Source: an uncultured Pelagibacteraceae bacterium (GTDB taxonomy: Bacteria > Pseudomonadota > Alphaproteobacteria > Pelagibacterales > Pelagibacteraceae). Taken from it: a DNA stretch of 64,000 nucleotides. Both the position numbers and the translations under genes were made by a program. Numbering within the stretch: the stretch's first letter is position 1; the number at the start of each line of letters is the position of its first letter. The stretch covers positions 1-64,000 of the forward strand of contig CACIKE010000003.1 of assembly GCA_902587155.1 (NCBI GenBank), read 5' to 3'. A model generated the notes under the pieces. The model saw only the letters and a list, made by a program, of their open reading frames with translations, was not told where the DNA came from and made no database searches. Below, piece by piece: positions 37,330 to 45,675 of the stretch.

Positions 37330-38625
37330 TTATCTCAATTTAAGATATTCACTATTAAGCAATCCAATAGACTTTAAAAGATTAAACTGCGAAAGAATAT
37401 AGTTTCTCTCTGAATCTGCCAACGAAATTTGAGCATTCAATAATAAAGAGTTAGACTGAATAACCTCTAAAGTAGTTCTATCTGATCCACTATTATATTC
37501 AGCTACAATTCCCTCATTTGCGATTTCTGCAGCGTTCACCTGAGCTTTTACTGAATTAAGTAAACTTTTGTTTGATTGATAATTTGACCAGGCACTCGCA
37601 ACATCTGTTTGATTTTTTTTAATCATATTATTTAAAAGAAGATTTTTTTGTGTCTCCAAACTTTTATTTTTATTCAAATTTGCATAATTCTTTCCACCTG
37701 AAAAAAATGGCCACGTGACCGTTGCTTTTAAGGTATCTTGTTCTTTTTCGTCATAGGTAGAACTGAGATCATCTGTTTTTGATCTATCAAAAGATAAGGT
37801 TGCTGTTGGAGCTAAATCAGATCTTGCACTAGTTGTATCTTTTTTTGATTGTTCATATTCAAGTTGAGCTATAATTAAATCTGGATTGCCTTTTTTTGAT
37901 ATCTCTATTGCAGAATTTAATTCATTGGGTAGATTAACTATTACTATAGATGATTTATCTAGTGCCTCTGCATCATTAATAGTGCCAATCACATTTTCAT
38001 AATTTAGCTTACTGGTTAAAAAATCGTTTTCAGCTTGGATTAACTTTGCTTGTGCTCCAGCTAAAGAGGACTCTGATTGAGCAACATCTGATAAAGATAT
38101 ATTACCTCGCTCAAGCCTAATTCTATCTGTTTCGACCTGTCGATCTAACAGGTTAACATTGGATTTATTAATCTTAAGTTTTTCGTTTGCTGAAATTAAC
38201 CCCGTATAAGCTTCAATTGATTTATATAGAATTTCTTGCTCTTTTTTTAAAAGCTTTGCTTTAGCTAATTCAATGCCAATTTTACTTTTACTTAATTCAG
38301 CACCTCTTCCAAAATCTATTAATGTTTGGGTAATTGTCAATGATTGCACAGTTGGGTCTACATCTGAAATCGTTGCATCTGTTCCGTTCTGATTGGTTAA
38401 TTTATTGGTGTCCTCTGAGCTTTTACTTCCACTTAAAGTTACAGAAGGAAGGTATGAGCTCATCGAAATTTTAAGCTCTTGTTCAGAAATGTTTAGGCTT
38501 TCTCTTTCAGCATTTAATTCATTGTTATCATTATAAGCTTTTTTTAACGCTGCAGAAAAAGTTTCAGCATTTGCATTATTTAACAAAAATATTAAACTTG
38601 TAATTATAAATAAAATCCTAATCAT
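37330..38625 (-). CDS. tolC: TolC family outer-membrane efflux protein
   Basis: A 431-residue outer-membrane factor. Signal peptide IRILFIITSLIFLLNNANAE is followed by two related helical halves, each with long coiled-coil stretches (ALKKAYNDNNELNAERESLN; LEYEQSKKDTTSARSDLAPT) and periodic beta segments such as TATLSFDRSKT. TolC trimers form the exit duct of type I secretion and RND efflux systems. No inner-membrane partner is adjacent, so it may be shared by several pumps. It overlaps the glycerate-kinase-like gene by 4 bp. Confidence 0.88.
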   Translation of the reverse strand: MIRILFIITSLIFLLNNANAETFSAALKKAYNDNNELNAERESLNISEQELKISMSSYLPSVTLSGSKSSEDTNKLTNQNGTDATISDVDPTVQSLTITQTLIDFGRGAELSKSKIGIELAKAKLLKKEQEILYKSIEAYTGLISANEKLKINKSNVNLLDRQVETDRIRLERGNISLSDVAQSESSLAGAQAKLIQAENDFLTSKLNYENVIGTINDAEALDKSSIVIVNLPNELNSAIEISKKGNPDLIIAQLEYEQSKKDTTSARSDLAPTATLSFDRSKTDDLSSTYDEKEQDTLKATVTWPFFSGGKNYANLNKNKSLETQKNLLLNNMIKKNQTDVASAWSNYQSNKSLLNSVKAQVNAAEIANEGIVAEYNSGSDRTTLEVIQSNSLLLNAQISLADSERNYILSQFNLLKSIGLLNSEYLKLR

Positions 38626-39545
38626 TTCTTTTTATATACAGCAGATTTAATTTGATGGTTACTATTTAAATTGAATATAACAGATGCATATTTCGGCATA
38701 TTTCTAAACATGTTTTGAGTAATTCTTTGATAAGTTTGCATAAAATTTAATACATCTCCTCTACTCATTATTTTTGATTTCACTTTGCTTTGAACCCAAA
38801 GTTTTCTCTCTTGTTTTAATCTCCATTTTTGTAACAAGCTAAAATTTTTTGCTTTTAGATAAACCAAACAATTTAATTGTGAATATAAGTTTTTATATTT
38901 TGATTTTAATTGGTTGTTAACATATTTTCTCCAAATCTGTTTTTGATCTTTTGCTTTCTCCAATGAATTAATTGTTTTCTTTAATGTATTATTTTTTTCT
39001 GATTTTGCTCCAACACACCATCCTTCAAAAATGATAACATCTGGTCTCTTTTTTAAATCGTACCATTTCTTTTTATTATACCTGTCATCGATAGCTTTAT
39101 TAAATGTTGGTAATTTTAATCTGTTGAATTTCTTACTTTTTGACTTTTTAAAAAAATTTAACATCATATTAATGTCATGTGTTCCGGGCACGCCTCTAGT
39201 TAAAAGCATAGGATGAACTCTTTTTGATAAATTTATTCGCTCTTTTCTTGTTTTATAGAAGTCATCTATTGAAATTCTAAAAACATTTAATTTAAAGTAT
39301 TTTGTTAATATAATTCTGATTAAAGAACTAATTGTGGTTTTGCCAGTTCCTTGTCCTCCTGCTAATCCTACAAAATACGGTTTTTTTTTATCAGCTTTTT
39401 CACTGATCCAAAAACATAGAGGAATTAAGAAAGATTTAATCATCCTTTCTTTATTTTTGAATTTATCAGCTTTTGTCTCTTGAGATTTAATGAACTTTAA
39501 ACAGTCTTTTTTTACCCTACCAAAGCATAAACTAAATTGTTGCAT
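38622..39545 (-). CDS. D-glycerate 3-kinase-like P-loop kinase
   Basis: A 307-residue kinase with Walker A FVGLAGGQGTGKTTISSLI at about residues 58-75, FRISIDDFYKTRKERINLSK, HPMLLTRGVPGTHD and VIIFEGWCVGAKS. The RGVPGTHD and EGWCxG blocks are hallmarks of plant-type glycerate kinase (GLYK) and its bacterial relatives, related to uridine kinase and pantothenate kinase. It would phosphorylate D-glycerate to 3-phosphoglycerate, linking glycolate/glyoxylate breakdown to central metabolism. Substrate is inferred from family motifs only. Confidence 0.75.
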   Translation of the reverse strand: MQQFSLCFGRVKKDCLKFIKSQETKADKFKNKERMIKSFLIPLCFWISEKADKKKPYFVGLAGGQGTGKTTISSLIRIILTKYFKLNVFRISIDDFYKTRKERINLSKRVHPMLLTRGVPGTHDINMMLNFFKKSKSKKFNRLKLPTFNKAIDDRYNKKKWYDLKKRPDVIIFEGWCVGAKSEKNNTLKKTINSLEKAKDQKQIWRKYVNNQLKSKYKNLYSQLNCLVYLKAKNFSLLQKWRLKQERKLWVQSKVKSKIMSRGDVLNFMQTYQRITQNMFRNMPKYASVIFNLNSNHQIKSAVYKKK

Positions 39546-39550
39546 GAAAA

Positions 39551-39925
39551 TTATTTTTTATCTAAAGGATGATTTTGACCATCGTTTACTGGAACATCTT
39601 TGATATCAAAAGTATTTATTTCATCAATACACCCAACATTAAATCCTGTCATCGCTGGATTTATTCTTGGGTTGTGATGGGTATAAATTCCACAATCTGA
39701 GCAAAAGTAATGTTTGGCAACTTTTGAATGAAATTGATAAAGTTTTAATTTTTCTTCACCTTTAACAATTTTAAAATCTTCATTTTTTACCATAGACATA
39801 ATTGCTCCTTTTCTTTTACAAATAGAACAATTGCATTTTATTACTTTGGCTAAGTCTCCCTCTAAATTTATTTCAGCTTCTATAGCACCACAATGACATG
39901 ATAGTTTTTTCACTATTCTCCCCAT
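39551..39925 (-). CDS. GFA/CENP-V domain protein
   Basis: A 124-residue protein with the Gfa zinc-binding cysteine set: LSCHCGAIEAEINLEGDLA, IKCNCSICKRKGAIMSM and YFCSDCGIYTHHNPR. Family members are called glutathione-dependent formaldehyde-activating enzymes, but many have unproven function. The C-terminus matches other bacterial members (NVGCIDEI). It overlaps the upstream cupin gene by 13 bp and lies 5 bp from the glycerate-kinase-like gene. Confidence 0.85.
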   Translation of the reverse strand: MGRIVKKLSCHCGAIEAEINLEGDLAKVIKCNCSICKRKGAIMSMVKNEDFKIVKGEEKLKLYQFHSKVAKHYFCSDCGIYTHHNPRINPAMTGFNVGCIDEINTFDIKDVPVNDGQNHPLDKK

Positions 39926-40263
39926 TTTCCATGAAACTCATAAACTACTGCAGGTTTATCACCTACTACCCAACCATCATGACCTGGTTCTATTGAATAT
40001 GCATCACCAGCCTTATAAGTTAATTCAGTTCCATCATCATGTTTTGCGCAAACTGCTCCTGAAACAATTACACCTAGATGTTTTGCTTTACAGCTATCTG
40101 TGCCAACTGTTGGCTTAATGTCTTGTGACCATTTCCAACCTGGTTGTAAAACTAATCTCATAACTCTTTGATCTCCTACTTTCACAATATCTATTTTAGC
40201 ATTTTTAAAATTCGTGTTACTTTCGTCTGGATTGTCAAAAGTTTTGACTTCAATTGAACTCAT
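39913..40263 (-). CDS. Small cupin-domain protein
   Basis: A 116-residue protein. LRLVLQPGWKWSQDIKPTVG, KAKHLGVIVSGAVCAKHDDG and AYSIEPGHDGWVVGDKPAVV have the spacing of a single cupin barrel. It closely resembles small cupin proteins often annotated only as 'cupin domain-containing'. A strong Shine-Dalgarno AAAGGAG precedes the ATG. It heads the cupin-GFA-kinase-tolC run and is divergent from umuDC across 154 bp. Function unknown. Confidence 0.75.
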   Translation of the reverse strand: MSSIEVKTFDNPDESNTNFKNAKIDIVKVGDQRVMRLVLQPGWKWSQDIKPTVGTDSCKAKHLGVIVSGAVCAKHDDGTELTYKAGDAYSIEPGHDGWVVGDKPAVVYEFHGKWGE

Positions 40264-40341
40264 TATTTTTCTCCTTTTATAATTAAATTAGAATTTAAAA
40301 CTATCCTTGGTTGGAGTTATCCACAAGCATACAAAATATAG

Positions 40342-40397
40342 TTTTGATGTTCACGTTTTGATTCACTTTTGATTCAATTACGGACTCAAAATACAAC
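40342..40397 (+). promoter_or_regulatory. Putative SOS operator and promoter of umuDC
   Basis: TTTTGAT occurs three times (40342, 40356, 40367). GTTC at 40349 is followed at 11-bp steps by GATT at 40360 and 40371. The block 40347-40364 (ATGTTCACGTTTTGATTC) is the counterpart of the recA upstream motif and approximates the alphaproteobacterial GTTC-N7-GTTC LexA box. A possible promoter, TTGATT-17-TACAAC (40369-40397), overlaps the last repeat, a position suited to repression. The remaining part of the 154-bp spacer holds a lone DnaA-box-like TTATCCACA at 40317. Confidence 0.55.
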
Positions 40398-40417
40398 CTC
40401 TTGCGTGCATTGTATAA

Positions 40418-40843
40418 ATGGGCTATAAATTAGAACAAAACAAGAACATGAAACTAACTATTCCCTATTATCTACATAAAGCTGGTGCTGGTTTCCCATC
40501 ACCTGCCACTGATTATATCGAAGAAGATATCGATCTGAACATGCATTTAATCAAAAATGTTCCAGCTACTTTTATTATCAGAGTTCAAGGTAAATCCATG
40601 GTCGATGTTGGGATTAATGATGGAGACTTATTAGTTGTCGATAAAAGTTTAAAACCAAAAAATTTTTCAACAGTTATTGCAAATGTTCACGATGAACTTG
40701 TGGTTAAAACTTTAGTTCAAGAAAGAGATAAAAAATTTCTATCGTCAGGGTCTAAAGATTTTTCTAATAGAATTCTAATTAATGAAGAAGAAGATGTTTT
40801 TATTTGGGGGGTTGTGACTTATGTCATCCATTCTACGTACTAA
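40418..40843 (+). CDS. umuD: UmuD, S24-family subunit of DNA polymerase V
   Basis: The 141-residue protein matches E. coli UmuD in numbering. With the ATG at 40418 the self-cleavage bond is A24-G25 (AGFPSPATDYIEEDIDLN), the nucleophile is S60 (VQGKSMVD) and the general base is K97 (LVVKTL), the same three positions as in E. coli. That agreement decides against the internal ATG at 40448. RecA-stimulated cleavage would give UmuD', which joins UmuC as a translesion polymerase. Its 3' end overlaps umuC by 23 bp. An SOS-like repeat block lies upstream. Confidence 0.93.
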   Translation: MGYKLEQNKNMKLTIPYYLHKAGAGFPSPATDYIEEDIDLNMHLIKNVPATFIIRVQGKSMVDVGINDGDLLVVDKSLKPKNFSTVIANVHDELVVKTLVQERDKKFLSSGSKDFSNRILINEEEDVFIWGVVTYVIHSTY

Positions 40844-42098
40844 AAAAATAGGCTTAGTTGATTGTAATTCTTTCTATGTTTCATGTGAAAGATTATTTAA
40901 TCCAAAAATAAGAAAAAAACCTGTGGTTGTTTTATCCAATAATGATGGTTGTATCATTTCTAGATCTAATGAAGCTAAAGCTTTAGGAATTAAAATGGGT
41001 GAGCCTTATTTTAAGGCAAAAGATATTATTGTAAAAAATAAAGTTGAAGTTTTTTCATCAAATTACTCTTTATATGGAGATTTATCTAGAAGAGTAATGA
41101 GAACTCTCAAAAGATTTAATACTGAAATAGAAGTGTATTCAATTGATGAAGCATTTATAGATTTATCTAATTTTCCAGACTTTGAAGTTGAAAAAGTTGG
41201 AAGAGAAATTAGAGAGACAGTTTTACAATGGACTGGGATTCCGACTAGCATTGGTATCGCTAAAACTAAAACTTTAAGTAAAGTTGCAAATCATATCGCA
41301 AAGAAAAAACAATCAGGAGTAACAAGTTTAATTGGCATTGAGAATTTAGATCCTATCTTAGAAAAAGTTGAAATTAATGATGTGTGGGGTGTTGGTAGGC
41401 AACTTACGAAGTTTTATCAAAAAAATGGAATTTATAATGCAAAACAACTTAAGAATAAATCTAATACATGGATCAAAAAATGTTCCAATGTTTTAAGTTC
41501 TAGAACTGCAATGGAACTTAGAGGAGTACCATGTATTGGTTTAGAGACAACACAAACAAAAAGGAAAAGCTGTGTAGTTTCAAGATCATTTGGAAAAAGA
41601 ATCGAAAAATTTCAAGAATTAAGAGAAGCGGTTGCAAATTATTGTTTAAATGCATCTGAAAAAATTAGATCAGAGTCTTTGGTTGCAAAAGCAATTACAG
41701 TTTTTGTCAGAACTAGTCCTTTTCAAAGAGACTATGGTTATTATTCAAATGCAAAGACAATTGATTTTCCAATTGCAACAAACAATAGTATTGAAACTGT
41801 TAAAACTGCAGTTTCGATTTTAGAGAGCATTTTCAAAAATGGATATCGATATCAGAAAGCAGGTGTTATGCTTACAGGACTACGTAACGACGATGGTAGA
41901 AAAAATTTATTTTCATCGGAAAAAGATGAAAAGATAAAAAGTTTAATGCGATCAATTGATAATACTAATTACAGATATGGCAGATCTACATTAAGTCTTG
42001 CAAGTGCTGGGGTTCATAAAAAATGGAACATGAGAAGACAATACTCTTCTAAAATAGATACAGCTGATTTTTATTGTCTACCGACAATTAGAGCTTAA
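40821..42098 (+). CDS. umuC: UmuC, Y-family DNA polymerase V catalytic subunit
   Basis: A 425-residue Y-family polymerase. The palm starts KIGLVDCNSFYVSCERLFNP, with VVVLSNNDGCIISRSNEAKA in the fingers and the catalytic acidic pair in EVYSIDEAFIDLSNF. A GIPTSIGIAKTKTLSKVANH block follows, then the little-finger region and a UmuC-type C-terminal extension (SLMRSIDNTNYRYGRSTL). It copies past UV lesions at the cost of mutations. It overlaps umuD and ends 9 bp before the convergent ppc stop. Confidence 0.95.
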   Translation: MSSILRTKKIGLVDCNSFYVSCERLFNPKIRKKPVVVLSNNDGCIISRSNEAKALGIKMGEPYFKAKDIIVKNKVEVFSSNYSLYGDLSRRVMRTLKRFNTEIEVYSIDEAFIDLSNFPDFEVEKVGREIRETVLQWTGIPTSIGIAKTKTLSKVANHIAKKKQSGVTSLIGIENLDPILEKVEINDVWGVGRQLTKFYQKNGIYNAKQLKNKSNTWIKKCSNVLSSRTAMELRGVPCIGLETTQTKRKSCVVSRSFGKRIEKFQELREAVANYCLNASEKIRSESLVAKAITVFVRTSPFQRDYGYYSNAKTIDFPIATNNSIETVKTAVSILESIFKNGYRYQKAGVMLTGLRNDDGRKNLFSSEKDEKIKSLMRSIDNTNYRYGRSTLSLASAGVHKKWNMRRQYSSKIDTADFYCLPTIRA

Positions 42099-42107
42099 TC
42101 AATTTTA

Positions 42108-44795
42108 TTATCCAGTATTTTTCATGGCAGCGGAAATACCTGCGATAGAGGTCAACAAAGCGTCCTCTAAATCTTTTCTATTTTTTTTATCTTTTTTCTT
42201 CTTTAATTTAAAAATAACTATTGGCTGAATAATATTTAGAACCTCAGAGTAGATATTTCTTGCTAATACCTTAGATCTAAATTCTTTTCTTATCTTCAAA
42301 ATTTCCTTAGGGGTAATTTTTTTATTTAATTCCTTAATTGTATCAAATTGAAATCTTAGTTTCTGTCCAACTCTTTGAAGTTTTTTATCAGCGAGAAACT
42401 CCTCATAAATTTTTGAAATTTCTGGATCGGCCTTAGAAATTACCATATCAAGCATATCAAGCATTGAATTAAAAAAAGGCCAATTTTTTTCCATATCATA
42501 TAAGGTTTTTCTAAACTGTTTGATATAAGAGTATCTTAATGCTTCTGCACTTCCTAACCAGGCTGGAAGCATTAATCTGATCTGTGTCCATGCAAAAACC
42601 CAAGGTATTGCTCTTAAGCTTTTTATATTATCAACATTTTTTCTTTTTGATGGTCTTGAACCAATGGATAATTTACCAAGTGCTTTATGAGGAGTGACAG
42701 TCCTAAAATACTCAATAAAATCTGAACTTTGATTTATATTTTTTCTATATGAGTTTTTAGAAATTTCAGACATTTTTTCAATTAGATCTCTCCAATTTTT
42801 TTTAGGAATTGGTGGGGGATTTAATGTAGCCTCTGTAACAGCACCAATGTAACTACATAAATTATAATTAGCTAAAGGTTCATAGCCATACTTTTGTTGA
42901 ATTACTTCACCTTGATCAGTAATCCTTATATTACCATTAACTGAATTAGGAGGTTGTGATCTTAAAGTAGCCTGTATTGGACCTCCTCCTCTACCGGCAG
43001 ATCCACCTCTGCCGTGAAAAAAAGTTACTTTAATCTTAAATTTTTTTGCTAATTTTATTATTTCTTCTTGTGCTTTATATTGATGCCAACTAGCACATAT
43101 TTTTCCAGCATCTTTACTTGAGTCGGAATATCCAATCATAACCTCCTGTTCATGATTGATCAGTTTTCTATACCAATTTTGTGAGAACAAGGTTTCCATA
43201 ATAGATTTTGCATTAATAAGATCATCTAAAGTTTCAAATAAAGGAACTACTCTTAATTTGTTTTTTATATTTGCCTCTTTTTGTAAGAAAGATACTGATA
43301 AAATATCTGAAGCAGAGGTAGTCATTGATATTACATATGCACCTAAACACTCTGGTGGCTCTTTAGATAAAGTACTAAAAGTTTTCCATACTTCCTTATT
43401 TTCTTTATTCTTAAATTGGAAATTTCCAATTTTATTAGATTTAGAAGTTGTAAATTTCTTTAAAAATTTTATTTTTTCTTTCTCAGTAAAATTTGAGTAA
43501 TTTTTTTTATACTTCGTCTTAACAAACTCAGATATCAACTGTTTATGTCTTGCAGACTCTTGTCTGATATCTAATCTAGCTAAATTAATCCCAAAACATT
43601 TTGCTCGTCTCATTAAGTCTAACAATTCACCGCTAGCAATATTCTCATTTTGATTTTGCTCTAAAGACTCTCTTACAACTCTTAAAGGTTTAAGAATTTC
43701 CTCTCGAGAACTTAATAATTTTTTTTGATCTAATGGCTTGTTGTGCACTAGATGTTGCTCAATATATCTATGGGTAATTCTCATTTTATCTCTCAAAGGT
43801 CTTAAAAAGACTCTATAAGGTTCGAATGATTGACCAACTTTACTTAAGATTTTTTTTGAAGCCTTTTCCATAGAATAGGATCTTATTATTTTAGTGAGAG
43901 CTTTTTCATATAATTTAGCTGCTTCCCATCTAGAGAGTAAAATTACTTTTCTTGTGACTTCAGAAGTAACATTGGGATTGCCATCTCGATCACCACCCAT
44001 CCATGAACCAAATACAATAGGATTAAAATTTTTTGGTAAATTTTTACTCATATTTTTTACAAATATAGAATTTAATTTTCTGTAAACTTTTGGAACAGTA
44101 TCCCACAAACTATCTTCAATAATGGCCAATCCCCATCTAGCTTCATCAAATGGTGATGGTTTAAATCTTTTAAGATCATCTGTATTCCAAATAATAGTTA
44201 GCTCATCGTAAAGATTTTTATCGAGAACTTTCAATTTTGAAGGAGAATTTTTAAACAATTCTCGCTCCTCAAGTATCTCTATAATTCTGTGATATTTTTG
44301 AATTAAAGTTCTTCTTTTTACTTCTGTCGGATGAGCTGTTAAAACAATACCTATATTAAGATTTTTTGCTAAATCATAAATCTTATTGTCTGAAATATTT
44401 TTTTTTCTAAATAAGTCCTCAAAAATTTCCTCAATAAATAAATTTTTTTTATTTAATTTTTTCTTATTATTTTCATTTTCATTTATACTTCTAGAAGCAT
44501 CAACTAGCTCAGCTAGATTCATAAAGTTCATAAAATGTGAAAATGCTCGGGTTAATTTAAAAGTATTTTTAGGATCAAGTTTTTTGATTGCGTTAATTAC
44601 ATCATTATTTAATTTTTTTGAATTAGGATTGGATTTATTAGCTTTTGATAATTTTCTAACTTTTTCAACTAAATTAAAAAACTTTTGTCCCTCTTGTGCC
44701 CTTATTACATGCCCTAATATGTTTCCTAAATACCTAACATCCTCTCTTAAAAGTTTTGTAGGAATTCGTTCATAGTAAAGATCTTTTTTTTTCAT
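42108..44795 (-). CDS. ppc: Phosphoenolpyruvate carboxylase
   Basis: An 895-residue PEP carboxylase with the catalytic blocks VLTAHPTEVKRRTLI, FGSWMGGDRDGNPNVT, MIGYSDSSKDAGKICASWHQ and FFHGRGGSAGRGGGP, and the C-terminus in NTG as in other PEPCs. It fixes bicarbonate onto PEP to form oxaloacetate, an anaplerotic reaction. With PPDK (also in this window) it connects pyruvate to the TCA cycle. The start overlaps the GT2 gene stop by 4 bp. Confidence 0.96.
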   Translation of the reverse strand: MKKKDLYYERIPTKLLREDVRYLGNILGHVIRAQEGQKFFNLVEKVRKLSKANKSNPNSKKLNNDVINAIKKLDPKNTFKLTRAFSHFMNFMNLAELVDASRSINENENNKKKLNKKNLFIEEIFEDLFRKKNISDNKIYDLAKNLNIGIVLTAHPTEVKRRTLIQKYHRIIEILEERELFKNSPSKLKVLDKNLYDELTIIWNTDDLKRFKPSPFDEARWGLAIIEDSLWDTVPKVYRKLNSIFVKNMSKNLPKNFNPIVFGSWMGGDRDGNPNVTSEVTRKVILLSRWEAAKLYEKALTKIIRSYSMEKASKKILSKVGQSFEPYRVFLRPLRDKMRITHRYIEQHLVHNKPLDQKKLLSSREEILKPLRVVRESLEQNQNENIASGELLDLMRRAKCFGINLARLDIRQESARHKQLISEFVKTKYKKNYSNFTEKEKIKFLKKFTTSKSNKIGNFQFKNKENKEVWKTFSTLSKEPPECLGAYVISMTTSASDILSVSFLQKEANIKNKLRVVPLFETLDDLINAKSIMETLFSQNWYRKLINHEQEVMIGYSDSSKDAGKICASWHQYKAQEEIIKLAKKFKIKVTFFHGRGGSAGRGGGPIQATLRSQPPNSVNGNIRITDQGEVIQQKYGYEPLANYNLCSYIGAVTEATLNPPPIPKKNWRDLIEKMSEISKNSYRKNINQSSDFIEYFRTVTPHKALGKLSIGSRPSKRKNVDNIKSLRAIPWVFAWTQIRLMLPAWLGSAEALRYSYIKQFRKTLYDMEKNWPFFNSMLDMLDMVISKADPEISKIYEEFLADKKLQRVGQKLRFQFDTIKELNKKITPKEILKIRKEFRSKVLARNIYSEVLNIIQPIVIFKLKKKKDKKNRKDLEDALLTSIAGISAAMKNTG

Positions 44796-45661
44796 TTAAT
44801 ATTCTCAATATCATTTATTTGACTTAGACAATTTTTAAATTCTCCCATATTTTCTCTTAATGCTAAATTCGAGATTGAATAAACAGCTACTAATAAGAAA
44901 ATAATAGGTATTGCAGTGATTATCGATGCATTACTTTTAATCATTAAAATATAAATTATTATAAATAATGCCGAACGAATTAAAAAAGTTTTTCTAAACA
45001 CACTAATAATTGAAAGTGAGTGTTTAATTAAATTGATAAAGCTCATTTTTGATGGTCCAAAATATCTATTACCTCTAATAGATGGAATTGAAATTAAATC
45101 ATTTTCGATTTTTTTTAATGATCCTGAAAAACTATTCCATGTGGCTTTTTCATTAATCATTTTTTCAACAATTGATCTTGGAAGACAGCTAAAGTTTCCA
45201 AACTTAATTGACTTACTTGTAAATACTAATGTAATAAATTTATGTAATTGATAACAAATTTTAAACATCATTTTTTCTGATCTTTTCACTCTTTCACCTA
45301 CAATAGGCTTATCGTGTGATTTTTTTATTTGATCTAAAAAAAATTCAATTTCCTCAGGTCTATCTTCACCATCGCCGTCCATAGGAATAACATAATCAAA
45401 ATTGTCTTTTTCAAAAATATATCTCAAACCAGTAGCGATACATCTTGCATGTCCCTGATTTTTTTTCATATTAAATATCTTTATAGAATTTATATTCTCT
45501 AAATTTTTTTCAAAATCAGGACGATCATGATTTGAATAATCATTAAGTATGTAAACTGAAATTTCAAATTCTTGTTTTAACGATAAGTTATTAATTTCAT
45601 CGACTAGCTTATAGACCGATTGCCAATCATTATACACCGGGGTCAAAATTATTACTTTCAT
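44792..45661 (-). CDS. GT2 family glycosyltransferase with C-terminal membrane anchor
   Basis: The ATG at 45661 gives 289 residues beginning MKVIILTPVYNDWQSVYKLV, a typical GT2 N-terminus; the track start at 45694 runs into the upstream gene and is less likely. NQGHARCIATGLRYIFE and VIPMDGDGEDRPEEIEFFLD supply the nucleotide-sugar and DxD-type motifs. Two membrane segments near the C-terminus recall polyprenyl-phosphate sugar transferases (DPMS/GtrB type). It is 14 bp downstream of a GT39-like membrane gene, suggesting the two make and use a lipid-linked sugar. Confidence 0.8.
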   Translation of the reverse strand: MKVIILTPVYNDWQSVYKLVDEINNLSLKQEFEISVYILNDYSNHDRPDFEKNLENINSIKIFNMKKNQGHARCIATGLRYIFEKDNFDYVIPMDGDGEDRPEEIEFFLDQIKKSHDKPIVGERVKRSEKMMFKICYQLHKFITLVFTSKSIKFGNFSCLPRSIVEKMINEKATWNSFSGSLKKIENDLISIPSIRGNRYFGPSKMSFINLIKHSLSIISVFRKTFLIRSALFIIIYILMIKSNASIITAIPIIFLLVAVYSISNLALRENMGEFKNCLSQINDIENIK

Positions 45662-45675
45662 AATATAATCTAATT

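Noticed and set aside
40317-40325. Perfect DnaA box TTATCCACA in the cupin-umuD spacer, possibly marking an origin
   Set aside because: It is a lone copy; another exact copy (TGTGGATAA) lies inside the yfgM-like gene near 5508. No box cluster, AT-rich unwinding element or dnaA/parAB/gidA context is present.
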